Shown here: positions 46,540 through 57,599 of the stretch, one piece after another
Layout: each line of letters begins with the position of its first letter
Position numbering within the stretch: position 1 is the first letter of the stretch
Source of the DNA: Hysterangium stoloniferum
Taxonomy: Eukaryota > Basidiomycota > Agaricomycetes > Hysterangiales > Hysterangiaceae
Reading direction: 5' to 3'
Assembly: GCA_015178975.1 (NCBI GenBank)
Contig: WHVD01000051.1
Span: 372,001 to 436,000, forward strand
DNA: 64,000 bases
Notes under the pieces: generated by a model
Database searches by the model: none
What the model was told of the DNA's origin: nothing
What the model saw: the letters and a program-made list of their open reading frames with translations, nothing else
Translations under genes and position numbers: made by a program

Positions 46540-47559
46540 AAATGATAGATCATTGCTGTATCATCAGTGATTCCGTAGATATAATATTGTCCTATAGCCT
46601 GACAACTTCCCCACCTCGCCCACGATCAACTGTACATCCTCCGTTTTAAGTTAATCGCACTCAATTATTTTTGGATGCAAAGCACTCAGGTTTCGCCTGC
46701 AATTTTGGGATGTTGGCCGTCTCCATAAATATCTAGTATTGTTTTGATCGAAACACAAGTAGGGTAATACTGTTGGTCGTGGAGCTGAATAAGAGGACAG
46801 CGAAATCAATAATTCGACACAGTCGCAATGTCAAAATCTTTTATTTTAAATATATATATATAGCATATTTGATTTTGACCACCACGACCTGCTTTTGAGA
46901 GTATTTTCTGGTGACAAAAGAGTGAATTAAATGTCATAATTCACCAAATTTTGTCAACATGAGAAAATTATAAATTTGGTCACGATTTCCTTACCCTATT
47001 GTAATGAAGGCTATCGCATGCTCCCGATCACAAGGTCTTTTTAGCCCGAGGATTTTTTTTCGATCATGTCTACAACTAGTCTGGTTACTATGTCTTATTG
47101 TGATCATTCTCTGTTTCTCCGTCTATTGTCCGATTCCCCTCAACAATTTTATATAAGTATGACCAAAGTCGAAACACTATACCTCAGTCAATTCTCACTC
47201 CATGTCGACTGAGGTACATTACCCTTTTTGTTTGTCCTTAGCATGACTGCACTAATCTTGCCTCTTCCGGTTGATAGAATTCTTGTTATAGATTATGGGC
47301 CCCAACACATGTTGCTGAACTACACCGAAGTTTGACTTGAACTAAATTCATTGACCCCCGAACTGAAATCATTGACCCCGAACCGAAATTTCGATAGACT
47401 TCCTGACCCTCAAATTGAAACTATTATTGACTACTGAACATGTCTACACAACTGGTCCTTTTCCAGCTCCCACCTGATGAATGTTTTGATGGGAGCTGTT
47501 AAGCTTTGGGCATACAAGTGGGGATCTGGGGAAAGCCTGCAGACATTCCAGGACAGGTA
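46540..47559. other. Intergenic region
   Basis: 3' flank of the membrane protein gene, then AT-rich sequence with a short (TA)n run near 46850. ATTATGGGCCCCA at about 47290 recalls the copia-like leader at 11613, so decayed retroelement sequence probably starts here. Confidence 0.4.
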
Positions 47560-47607
47560 GGACTTGGCTTCAGTTTAGGTGCTGCACCCTTGCACAATTG
47601 TTGAGTC
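47560..47607 (-). other. Shared LTR structured block, LTR3-like remnant
   Basis: GGACTTGGCTTCAG ... GAGTCC is preserved, with ACAATTGT as a palindrome in the variable loop. Surrounding LTR sequence (47500-47880) is a chimera of LTR3-like and LTR2-like fragments with no clean ends. Confidence 0.55.
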
Positions 47608-48034
47608 CAATTTCAGATGGGAGAACATGGGAGACCAATAGGGTCAAGGATTACACAAAGAGGTAGGGATGGGTAACCCAGGGCTCTGAGAGTATGTTAT
47701 GTCTTCCTGTGGGTCCCAGGAATATGTTGGTGTAAAGTTTACTAGGTCAAATAGATAGAATACTAGATGGGTGCTAAGTTGATTTTCTGATCAGATTGCA
47801 AGTGTTAGGACCAGAAAACCCACCAGGTCCTGGATTCTACTTGTGAAGACTTGTTGCAATTCCAACCATTCAATATATGAAGAGTATTGACCTGCTAGGT
47901 ACAATATGGGTGTATTGACTATCAAAGTACAATATGAATGTAAGGACTGTTAGTCACCATAAGCAACTGTACAGTAGCTGGAGGTGACTAAAATAAAGAC
48001 TTAAATAAAGATAATGGAATTGACCTTAATGGTT

Positions 48035-48076
48035 GTTGGAAACCACTAAGCCGATGTTGGCTTAGTGGTTTCCAAC
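48035..48076. repeat. Perfect 18-bp inverted repeat (hairpin)
   Basis: GTTGGAAACCACTAAGCC at 48035-48052 is followed, after a 6-base loop, by its exact reverse complement at 48059-48076. It ends five bases before the LTR at 48082. Confidence 0.85.
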
Positions 48077-48081
48077 ATAAT

Positions 48082-48825
48082 TGTTACGACCGTGTTGCAA
48101 CCCTATCGGTCCCCGAGGTTATTGCCACCTATCGACGATTTCAAGTTACTGTTCAAGTTACCACATCGGAAACCATCGGCTTCCCGAAGCTGACATATGC
48201 TTTCACAGTGATCAAACCCCATTTACGCCCACATTAAAACATACTCGAACTATCTGGTTAAACTCTGATACATCCCCTTTATTATGATGATCCACTCTAT
48301 CCTATGTTTCACATATGTCTATATATATTTGTAACCCTTGAACTATTTCCTTTTACCGTAATTCCGCTCTCAGTTATCATCGGCCTCCGAACTAATCATA
48401 AACTTCCTGTTCCTAGTCAAGTTTATTTGTCAATACTGTGTTCTGCTCTTCTCTTAGTTAGTATTTCCTAGACGCCTGTTACTTGTATATGAACCCACTG
48501 TAGTTGTAGTTACCAGGCAATCAGAATATCGACTCAGAATACCCTCTTACGCCTCCAGAAGTCTCATACTAAGGATCCCGTCTTCTGCCTTTGTGTGCGC
48601 TTGCCCCTCTTCAGTCCCTGACCCCTTGGCCTGACACTCGACTCATCCCTTGGTTCCAATCGGTAGTTTTCACTGAGAGGCATTCGTTGGGACTAGTCTT
48701 CGTCTGCCCGAAATTTAAGGACACCTGACAGACAACTGCGAGGGTGCAGCACATAAGTTGAAGCCAAGTCCTTCTGATCGGTCCCCGTCGGTCCACTGAC
48801 ATTAGTCAGTTTCCAGTTCTTAACA
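48082..48825 (+). mobile_element. Gypsy 5' LTR, LTR1 family, 744 bp
   Basis: TGTTACGACC...TTCTTAACA in plus orientation, directly followed by the primer-binding site and gag. AATCAGAATAT at 48519-48529 is the predicted self-primer segment. Confidence 0.88.
48719..48771 (+). other. Shared LTR structured block, LTR1 copy upstream of gag
   Basis: Here the sense strand is fixed by the gag that follows. Reads GGAC, then variable bases, then GAGGGTGCAGCACATAAG, TTGAAGCC and AAGTCC. A G-to-A type change weakens one inner base pair. Confidence 0.65.
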
Positions 48826-48827
48826 GT

Positions 48828-48838
48828 ATATTCTGATT
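48828..48838 (+). promoter_or_regulatory. Putative self-primer binding site, LTR1 element
   Basis: ATATTCTGATT, two bases (GT) after the LTR, is the exact complement of AATCAGAATAT at 48519-48529. Same geometry as in the chromovirus at 25715-33232. Confidence 0.65.
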
Positions 48839-48863
48839 TCACACTCGCATTTTCCGTTTAATC

Positions 48864-49768
48864 ATGCCTCCAAGAAAGAAAGATGCCAAGCCAAGTGGCG
48901 AAGCAGAATCTTCCACTCTCAAGTCTCCTTTCCTGTATACAGCCCAAGCTACTCAGAGAACCCCGCAACCAGGAACCTCCGAAGAATCTCGCTTTGTGGA
49001 AATTACCGGCAATGCTGAAGAAGTTACTGAAGCAACCGAACCCGAAGCACCTGAGGAGGATAACAATCAATCAGCTCCAGAACCTGAACCCGAGGATGGC
49101 AACCAACCTGTACCTCAGGCCAGTGGTTCTAAAAAATCTGCAAAACAAAAACCAGCTCTCGATCCCGATGAGACATGGGAATTGTTCTCAGGTACCCTAG
49201 GATCCCTTAATGAATTCCTTAAAAACAATACTAAGGAAAAAGAACCTGGGCAAACCCGAGTCAACAAACCCAAACCATTTACTGGCTCAAACCCGAAGAA
49301 ATTGCCAACATTTCTTATGCAATGTCGATTCAACTTTCGGGATCACCCAGCTGCGTTCGCAACGGATGACTGAAAGGTAAATTTTGCACTCTCGTACCTT
49401 AAGGACTCTGCAGCAGCCTGGTTTGAACCCGCATTCTCTGGCCTCACCTCCGAAGACCCCAATTGGCTTCATGATTGGGATGCCTTTGTTGAGGAACTCA
49501 AAACAAACTTCAATCCCTACGACCAAACCGGCGATGCCAAAACTGCGCTTTCTAATCTCAAAATGAAAGACACCCAGCGCATCACCGATTACATCGTCCA
49601 GTTCAACAACCTCGCCACGTGTTGTGACTGGGGCGATTCGGCCCTCTGTTACCAGTTTTACTCAGGCCTCCCGTCTCGCCTCAAAGATGAAGTTTCTAAA
49701 GGAGAGACCGGCAAACTGAAGACTCTCCCCCTCATGCGTCAAAAAGCCCAAAACGTGGACACCCAATA
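48864..49768 (+). pseudogene. gag: Gypsy Gag, interrupted by a stop and truncated by an LTR
   Basis: Begins MPPRKKDAKPSGEAESS and is acidic like the Gag at 31388-32614. The capsid core is readable: KPFTGSNPKKLPTFLMQCRF, a TGA at about 49372-49374 where the relative has Arg (DSRKVNFA), then SYLKDSAAAWFEP, MKDTQRITDYIVQFNNLA and SGLPSRLKDEVSKG. A frame change also lies between the first and second half. At 49769 the sequence switches to a foreign LTR, so the zinc knuckle and all of pol are absent. Confidence 0.85.
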
Positions 49769-50283
49769 TGTTACGACCCGTTCCTGGATGTTTCAATATC
49801 CGACTTCCGATCTCTGACTACGGAACATCATAGTTACCGTATCATCCGCGTTCTTCCCTTGTTCTGCATTTGGTAATTTGTCCATTGACAAGTATTCACT
49901 CGTTTGTTTGCTGTATTCCCGTTTCAGAATATTGTCTCCCTAATGTGTCTTATTGTATTTCCGTTTTAAGAACATTTCCGTTTCCGTCTTATTATGGTCT
50001 TAGTTTGTAGTACAATAACGAGTAGACTTATATTAGTTTCCGCGAATTTGTACTTTACCTTAGATCTGATATCGACTTAGTTTCTTATTCCTTCTCCCGT
50101 CTTTCTGTACGCTTGATATTCGGAACTCTTCAGAACTCTGAATATCCGTATCTTCCATTGTAAGTCTCACCTCTGAAATTAAGGACTTTGAGTGTTTGCA
50201 TAGAGGCGCAGCACATAAGCTGAAGCCGACATCCTGACCCTATCCGATAGTTCCGGAATAAGTTCCTGACATGGCACTTAACA
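49769..50283 (+). mobile_element. Solo LTR of the chromovirus family inside gag
   Basis: TGTTACGACCCGTTCCTGG...GGCACTTAACA matches the LTRs of the 25715-33232 element in inverse orientation, but is shorter (515 bp). The flanking pentamers CAATA and ATCGT do not match and gag does not resume on the right, so the insertion was followed by rearrangement or loss of the right flank. Confidence 0.85.
50183..50234 (+). other. Shared LTR structured block, solo chromovirus LTR
   Basis: Same block as in the intact element with GAGGCGCAGCACATAAGC; the right closing base set is ATCC instead of GTCC, weakening the outer stem. Confidence 0.55.
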
Positions 50284-51150
50284 ATCGTCACCTATGGCCA
50301 GCAAGAGCATGCAAACGTCTACGTCACCAGTCTCACCAATGGAACAGTCGAGAGCTGGGTGCAGTGTGTGCACATGTGTGCGGGAGTATGGGTGTGGCAC
50401 ATGGATGTGGGTGTGCACTGCATGAGTGTGCAAGTGCAGTGCATAGGCATGTGAGCACAGGGTACCCTGCATGAGTGCACAAGTGTGCTGCATGGATGTG
50501 GTTTGAAGGCATGCTGCATGGTTGCACAACTGCGGGCATGTGGGTGCGCTGCATAGGTGTGGGCATATACATAGGTATGGCGTATGGATGTGGGCATGCT
50601 GCATGGGTGCGCAAGTGCACAAGTGCACTGTGTGGATGTGCAAACATGCTGCACGGATACGCAAGTGCACAAGTGCACTGTGTGGATGTGCAAACATGCT
50701 GCACGGATACGCAAGTGCACAAGTGTGCTGCACAGGGGTGTGAGTGCAGCACAAGTGCACTGCATGGATGTGTGAGTGTGCCGTGTAGATACACAAGTGC
50801 AGTGCGTGAGCGTGGTTTGAAGGATATGGGGTGCAGTGCATGGATGCAGGTATGGCAGGTGGATGTGGGGGTGAAAGTGCATGGATGTGGGTGTTCGGTG
50901 CATGGATGTGGGTGTTCGGTGCATGGATGTGGGTGTTTGGTGCATGGATGTGGGTGTTCGGTGCATGGATGTGGGTGTTCAGTGCATGGATGTGGGTGTG
51001 GCAGTGTGCAAATGACTATGCCACAACTCTTGCCAATGAAACGGTCGAGAGTGGGTGCAGTACATGAGCACATAGCTGCACAGGTGTGCAAGCACACTGT
51101 GTGGGTGTGCGAACATGTTGCACAGTGTGCAAGCATGCTTGTTATGTATT
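50284..51150 (+). repeat. TG-rich minisatellite element
   Basis: Starts after the solo LTR with a unique lead (GCCAGCAAGAGCATGCAAAC; CACCAGTCTCACCAATGGAA). Two stretches of about 52 bp (CAAGTGCACAAGTGCACTG...) repeat at 50608-50720. A 21-bp unit containing GCATGGATGTGGGTGTTCGG repeats about six times at 50878-51000. A second lead-like segment appears near 51030 (CCAATGAAACGGTCGAGAG). The same lead and TG-rich body recur inverted at 59455-60390. Open frames on both strands are repeat by-products. Confidence 0.8.
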
Positions 51151-51159
51151 TTTAGGTTT

Positions 51160-52070
51160 TTCTGATTTTTAACCAATCTCCCCTAACAAATTGATAAAAA
51201 CAAGTTTAAATGTACTTATCTTGTGACAGAATTATTGTACAATAGTGTCCTGAAATTAACCTGATTTTTACAATTTATTTCATATTTTTATCATTTATTT
51301 TGGGAGAGCTATCAAATTTCTACTGTTTATTCTTTTTTATCTAAATATCTTCTAAGTCAGCCATCTGGCGCTTATTGCACAATGCACGGGAATATTTGTC
51401 ACAACAGGTGACATTCATCACAACAAGTGACTGTCATCACAAAATGCAACGACTTGTCACAAATGCAAAGAGTAGTGTGACACGCATGGGAAAATTAAGT
51501 AATCAGTGCGCACGCACAAAAATCAGCAACTTCGTGACATGCGAGAACATTACATCAGCATATATGCTACAATGGAAAGTAGTAGAAACTCCTGGAATAT
51601 TCCAGCAGATTCCAGGTAAAATAGCTAAAAATAGGTAAAACAAGTAGCTAGAACATTCTCCCATGTCTCAGATTTTACTGTATATAAGGAGTTCTGCTCC
51701 ACCACTGAAATATAACTCAATTTAACCATCTTAACCAGCCACATCAGTGTGCCACTGCATCAGCAGTTATATTCCACCCCTAGTTGGGCTGTTGGACAAA
51801 TATATACATACACTTAGTCACCTCTAGTTGAGCTGCTGACCTAAGCTAACCCAGAATCCCTTGTCACCTCTAGTTGAGCTTCTGACATAATAATCCTACC
51901 CCCTTGTCACCTCTAGTTATATGGAGATTAGGAATACATATATACTAATTTCTACCTGGTTTTTGGCATAAATAAATACTGCGAATATTCTTGCAAGATC
52001 CTTAAGACTACATTAAGATCCTGATAAGTTAATATCACAGTAGACCCTGTAGGTTAGTGTAAATAAAGTG
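51160..52070. other. AT-rich region with short direct repeats
   Basis: No gene seen. CACCTCTAGTTGAGCT-like units recur near 51820, 51865 and 51905 together with CTTGTCACCTCTAGTT, and GTCACAACAGGTGACATTC-type repeats lie near 51400-51460. These resemble decayed LTR or satellite pieces. Confidence 0.45.
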
Positions 52071-53121
52071 TTAAGTTCCCGAACAAAGCTCCACGGATAG
52101 TCCCACGGAGGTTTCCGGTAACTATTCCGAACACACACTTGCTTCTGGGAAATAGTCCCACGGAGTCCCCAGGCAATAGGTCCCGGGAAAGTTCCGGGGA
52201 TTATTAGTACAAGGAACGGTGATATCAGAATAATTACCAGAAAGTCTGGTGATACGACTGAGATGGACTTGGCTTCAGCTTATAGGCTGCGCCCTCGTAC
52301 ACTCATTCGGGTGTCCATATTTCGAGCTGACAGAATGCATACAGAAAGATATAGATTCCGGAGTTCCCGTGGGAGTTCCGGGAATCGAGTGTGCAGACAG
52401 ACAAGAGGACTAGAGACTGTTCAAGGATCAAACTTGTTCGGGGGAAAACTAGTTCGAGATTGAAACTGAATTCTAAGTACATGAATATAGCAGACTTATA
52501 TAGACTGTGAAATGTAATAATACCAAATCCGGTATTAATGAGAGGCAGAACTATTAAACATAAAACGAAACAAGTAAATACTAAACTGGGAATTAGGGAC
52601 GGAACGGAACGGGAGCGGAGAACGAATCATGACAGATCATTTAACCATAACTGGAGTGGGGCTCAGTTAGAGGGGTTCCGGAAGTCCGGTCGGAGTCCGG
52701 TGACTTGGTGCACAAGATAGTGTCGGGTATAGACAGGCTTGATGTGCAGGAGGTCCGGTGGAGTCCGGTGGGTTTTCCAATGACTGGTGTGTGAGGCGCA
52801 GAGACAGATAACAGGAGCGGGGTTCTATGCTCTGTTAGAGGGGTTCCAGGAGTCCGGTCGGAGTCCGGTGACTGGTACATATGACACAGAGTGTCGGGTG
52901 TACATAGAGTGGAGTCCGGAGTCCGGGGAGTCCGAGGACTGGTGTATGAGACATAGAGGGTTAGGTGCAGACAGGTGGGGTGCGTACAGAGAGTCAGGCA
53001 TAAACAAGTTGATGTACAGGGTCCCGTGGGAACTCCGGTTGTTACTATACAATATAGAGGGTCGGGAGCATGTAGGATGGGGTCCGGGGGCCCGGAGGCC
53101 GGCGGGTTTTCCGGTTCCTGA
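52071..53121 (-). mobile_element. LTR3-family solo LTR, minus orientation, expanded
   Basis: Plus strand starts TGTTAAGTTCCCG and ends near GGGTTTTCCGGTTCCTGACA. Matches the LTR3 pieces at 13469-14348 and 19795-20260 (TGACAGATCATTTAACCATAA-type segment). Length is inflated by repeats of GGAGTCCGGTGACTGGT at 52675-52940. The right end is degenerate. Confidence 0.6.
52265..52316 (-). other. Shared LTR structured block, LTR3 copy
   Basis: GGACTTGGCTTCAGC at the left, GTGTCC at the right; the variable loop in sense is ACAC...GTGT, another non-homologous hairpin. Confidence 0.6.
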
Positions 53122-53530
53122 CATAAAGCATATATTAGCCAAATAGTGTTTTATTCTATATCTAATCTTTTGACCTGTTTATAAATATTTTTACTGTTTG
53201 ATAAATAGTATAAAATATATATAAACTAGCTAGAATGGAAGTCAAATCTAGTTTCAGGATCAGTGAATTGTTATTCATATTTTAGTAGTTGTTTTCACAG
53301 AAAAAGAACAGCTTACAAAAGCAGCTCTCAAAACCTTCTTTGTGAAGTAGGGTGCATATATTCAAGTAAACTCTTGACTTCAGGGGTTCTAAGTCTATTC
53401 AGGCTGCCACTGATTAATATCAAATACTTAAATTATTTTACCTTGCAGTGATTTGAGTATTTTCACATTTTGATAGAGCACTGGACTCCTTTTTTGGAAA
53501 ATAGTATTAAAATAAGGCTAATACATCACA
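53122..53530. other. AT-rich spacer
   Basis: About 400 bp without a recognisable gene or repeat boundary. Confidence 0.4.
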
Positions 53531-53930
53531 ATGCTGCGCAGGCATGCGAACACGTCGCACAGGTGTGCAAGCACACTGCGTGAGTGTGTCAACACATCAT
53601 GCAGGTGCACAAGTATGCTGTGCGAGTGCACCAACATGTCACATGGGTGCATGAGTGTGCAGTCCATGGGTACAGTTCAAGGGCATGCTGTGCGAGTGTA
53701 CAAGTGTGGTGCATGGGTGCAGTTTGAAGGTGCATGGGTGTGGCTTGAAGATGTGCTGCATGGGTGTGGTTCAAGGGTACACTATGTGGCAGTTGGAGGG
53801 TGCACTATATGGCAGTTCAAGGGTGCACTGTGTGGCAGTTTGAGGGCATGCTGTGTGGCAGTTGGAGGGTGTGCTGTGCAGGTGTGCAAGTCAGTGTGTG
53901 GATGGCATCACCAAGCAAGTGATGCCAGAG
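53531..53930 (+). repeat. Second TG-rich minisatellite
   Basis: Imperfect units such as CATGCGAACACGTCGCACAG and GGTGCACTATATGGCAGTT repeated. Similar in composition and phrase order to 50284-51150 and to the inverse of 59660-60330. No protein sense is likely. Confidence 0.7.
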
Positions 53931-54479
53931 AGGTGGACATACCTTACCCAGTCTTTCCAAACGATGAGGATATGAGCACGAAACAGACTAAAGGACTGAC
54001 CTCCAAAACATGTGGACACATGTGGGTGTAGGGCTGTGTCACCCCACAATGAAGCAATCACACCGTCTTGACTTTCAATGTCACCTACTTTTAGCCTTCC
54101 CCTCTGCTAAAGCTTTGCACTGAAATAGTCAAAGCTTTCCTCTTCTAACCTTTGCAACTTACAGGTTCAGCACACACTGTTCAACAAGGTCCTTACTCAT
54201 GGTTAAAGCCTCATACTGAAATAGTCAGAGCTTTGCCTTTCTTGACCTTCATGACTTTCAGGCTTGGCGTGCGACACTTTCTGATGAGGCATTCACAGAT
54301 TCGGGTTCGGTGTGCAATGCCTTGCAACACTGTGCCTTGACAACTTCTCATCAACACACATGGACCCTTCCCCCTCCACCCCTCCACTTTACCTTTGTCA
54401 GTGGTCGACTAGCTGCAAAAGGTTCAATAACTTGCAGGGCAACACCTAGATCAGATATGTCTGGACAGAACTTTGTGAC

Positions 54480-55286
54480 CCAACCTTGGTGCCGTATTTG
54501 GGTCCATTATCACAATTGTACTGAACTCAGTCAATTTCATGATTTTTTCTTTTTTTTCCGGACTTGCCCACCTACTTGAAGCATTACTGGACACTTTCTA
54601 GACCTGCCATGGGCTATAACATTCGGGAACACAGACTGCAACCTAACTTGCATGACAATGGTTAATTTGTGAGATTGCTGAGGAACAACAATATCGCAAA
54701 TGGGGGGAGGGGGGGTATAGGGGGTATAGAGTATAGATCCTGGCCAGGAAGGCTCACAGCAACATGTATGCTGCTAGGTCCCATAGACTAGCAGCATGGG
54801 AAGATCCTAATCCCAAGTCTTACACTATCTGGCCATAGCGAAGCATCATAAACCTCCTCCGGTACTCATTTAAGGAGGAGGTGATTCTGATGGACTCTAA
54901 TGATAGCTTACCTTCCTAACCCTAAGATGCACTGCCCAATGAGTTACATGACAGCCTGTCCACCTACAGGACATCTAATATGAGGAATGCCTCGCATCGT
55001 GGAAGGAGACAATGTGGCAGTGTCTAGAAGGCTATCAAGTAGTCCATTTGCTATTCGAGGACTGGAGGAGTGCTCGACTAGGGACTGGAAGGAAAAGAAT
55101 GGATCCATTTTTTCCCCCCTTTCCACATCAATATCTTCCCTCACCACCTCTAAACCTACCAATCTCTCTTCGAATGCTGGGGTCTTGGCACCTTGCAGTT
55201 TGGGGGGCTCCACACAAGACACCTGGGGGGCATCCCTAAAACTTTCCAGAACTTCATATAGCACATCCCTTTGAACTGGGGGGCAC
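54480..55286 (+). mobile_element. 3' body of an LTR2 retroelement (left arm of a large inverted repeat)
   Basis: Ends in the G-rich tract CTGGGGGGCAC directly before an LTR. Plus-strand frame 54987-55274 ends with SLGGSTQDTWGASLKL, related to the C-terminus LGGSSQDAWGGVPS of the long ORF at 61881-64000, so it is the last part of the same protein. A G-run segment (G6, G7, G5 with short spacers) lies at 54703-54732. The entire segment reappears inverted at 58190-58985. Confidence 0.7.
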
Positions 55287-55677
55287 TGTGAGGAGTATGC
55301 TTTTACCACAGTTTCATTGTAGTAAAACACTCCTTTTATTTCATTTATATTTTACATATTTTACTCACATTTTCCTATCCTTTGCATTCTTCGACTATTG
55401 CACCATTTCATTAGTTCGAAGCTCTGTGTATACTTGTGGGTGCTCTCAGTGCCAAATAAAGACAGACAAACCTTTACCCAAGCACTCGTAAGACACAAAC
55501 TAGAGCAAGTGGTCATCAGGGTAACGTGTCAGCTACCATATAAATAGCATCATCTGAGCTAGCGAACACTTCTGGCCTTGAACTATAACAGTCGAGGCCT
55601 CCACTTGAATCATCCTTCCTCCCATTCTACTCTTTTCTTCGTATATAGAACAGTTAGAACTTCCACCACTCTTCACA
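55287..55677 (+). mobile_element. LTR2-family 3' LTR, plus orientation
   Basis: TGTGAGGAGTATGC...CACTCTTCACA, 391 bp. On its right it cuts the reverse transcriptase pseudogene, which is the target DNA. Confidence 0.75.
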
Positions 55678-56880
55678 TGGTGACACCATTCCAGGCATGG
55701 GAGAAGGTATGCCACCATTGAAGATCTGTACGAGCATAGGCAGGAATATGGCGATGTGAAAAGGGGGAAGTAAATGTCATGGAGAAGTCAATAAGATGCT
55801 GAATGAAAGCCCAAGCATGGGGAATAACGTGAGCCAAGAATTGGAGAAATCCAATAATCTCCTGGATTTGCCTTAAGGTAAAAGTTGGTGTGTGAAGTGC
55901 AGTATTGAGTAGTTGGCACAGAAAGGTCAGCTTATCTACTGGCAAACGAGCCTCCATGGCAATGGAATCAATTTTTAAACCAAGATACTTGAGCCGTGTA
56001 CATGGCTGAATGGTTTTTTCGTGTTGGAATGAGAGGCCAAGCTGGTGACCAAGAGCTTGGCACCAATCAATGGCAGCATTAGCAAGATGCAGTGATGTTC
56101 CTGGCCTGAAGATGGGCAGGAAATAATCCAGGTAATGGCGGAGAGCAGCTGGAATGTGGTTCACAATAATCCAGTGTAGTACTTCTGCAAAAAGGTTAAA
56201 GATATAGGGGGCTGAATGCAGGCCAAAAACAAGCACTATTGCATGATTGAAGTTAGATGCCCAGTGAAAGCCAAGGAGAGGCCACTGGGATGGAGCCACT
56301 GGAATGTGATGAAATACTTCTTTCAGATCAAGTTTGGCCATTAAGGTGCCAGGGCCAAACTGCCAAACAATTTGAAGTGCAGTTTCAAATGACTCGTAAG
56401 TTATGGATGCTTCGGAATCAGGAATGCCATTGTTCACAAACAATGAGGCTGGCCAAGATAAATGATTGATATGCCATAATTTGGAGCGTCATTTATGCAT
56501 AGCAATGCCTAGCTGGAGATGGTGGTTGTGGGAGCAGCTAGTATACTTCCATCATCATTCTGCAAAACAATTCCCTCGACTATCCATTGGTCACCAGTGA
56601 GGTCTCTGATGTAGATTGGCACTAATCAAGCTGATTCTGGTTCTATAGTACAATCCTGTAGGGCTTGTGTGACTCTTTCAGTTGCACCCCTTTATCCAGT
56701 TTGGAAGTCAATTCAGGTGAGTCACCAACTCATTCCTCAAGGGAAGCCTTGCTAATCAAGAAAGTTAATGGCTGTGGGTCTTTAGAGGAACTAGCTGGGA
56801 TAGACCCCACTCTTCCTGGGAGAATCAATCTGGACCCCAATGGCTGGTCTCATAGCATCCTGATCTCGTAGTTTATGTGG
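55673..56880 (-). pseudogene. DIRS/Ngaro-like reverse transcriptase, broken
   Basis: Open from 56443 to 55673 and traceable upstream, with stops, to about 56880. Motifs: WHINHLSWPASLFVNNGIPD (a typical entry motif for this clade), GPGTLMAKLDLKEVFHHIPV (with the catalytic Asp), PLLGFHW, FGLHSAPYIFNLFAEVLHWI, and ALRHYLDYFLPIF where YLDD is expected (the second Asp is Tyr). The following connection region has RLKYLGLKIDSIAMEARLP. This pattern suits tyrosine-recombinase retrotransposons rather than Gypsy or LINEs. The C-terminus is cut by the LTR at 55677 and the RNase H and recombinase are absent. Confidence 0.75.
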
Positions 56881-56959
56881 AAATCCTCCCCAAGAAGAAT
56901 CGGTACAGTCATACCTCAGATGATGTATGTTTCAGCTATAAATCTAAGGAGAGTACTGG

Positions 56960-57599
56960 TGTGAAGAGTCGATAGATTCTGACCACTCGATATATGAAGA
57001 ATAGTGTTTATTCAACTACTATTAGTAAGTATTGACCGTTCAGTACAATACAGTTGGTTACTATACTGATAGTACTAGTAGAGAGATGCACTACATGCCA
57101 CAAGAGCAACTGTACAGTTGCTCGTGATGACTAGAACAAGAGAATAGAAGAGTTGACCTTTACGGTACAACTTGTAGCTAGAAGTAAGAGAGATAATCAG
57201 CGAAAGACTGAATATCTAGGGTAGAGAGATAGCAGCACAAGTTGACTACAGTGTCGACGAGTGCAAAGACTTGAGAGTGGGACTCGACCTTCGCAGTTCG
57301 AGTCCAAAGACTATTAGTATGCGAGAAAACACTACCTTTATAGGTAGCTGAGATGTTACCCTTGACACCTCTCACTATTCGACATCTGGGTCATTACGAG
57401 GTGGTGTCTGCTGGGTAAAAAGTGTCTTGTCTTCTGGTGCCGAGTGCACCCACAGGTATACACAAAGCTTCGAACTAAGAAATAAAGGTACACTCGAAAG
57501 GTATAAGGAATTAAAGAAAGGAAACAATACTAGATAATAATGTACTATAATATGTCTAATATTTAACAGCCTGATCATGATATATGCATACCCTTCACA
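56960..57599 (-). mobile_element. LTR2-family LTR, minus orientation, 640 bp
   Basis: Plus strand TGTGAAGAGTCG...CCCTTCACA, followed by GTGCCCCCCAG (purine tract in the minus sense). Only about 116 bp of element body (57600-57715) follows before the next LTR. Confidence 0.7.

Noticed and set aside
48719..48771. The structured LTR block as a known self-cleaving ribozyme (hammerhead, HDV-like, twister)
   Set aside because: No CUGANGA plus GAAA hammerhead core and no recognisable HDV or twister core could be fitted; only the paired ends and the inner hairpin are supported.
50278..51176. Long Cys/His-rich open frames on both strands of the TG-rich array
   Set aside because: They follow the 21- and 52-bp repeat units in several frames at once and show no domain order; the periodicity explains the codon pattern.
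55677..55692. TGGTGACACCATTCC after the LTR as a tRNA primer-binding site
   Set aside because: It lies inside the coding sequence of the DIRS-like RT pseudogene (reverse frame), so it is target DNA, and other LTRs of the family have different bases at this position.
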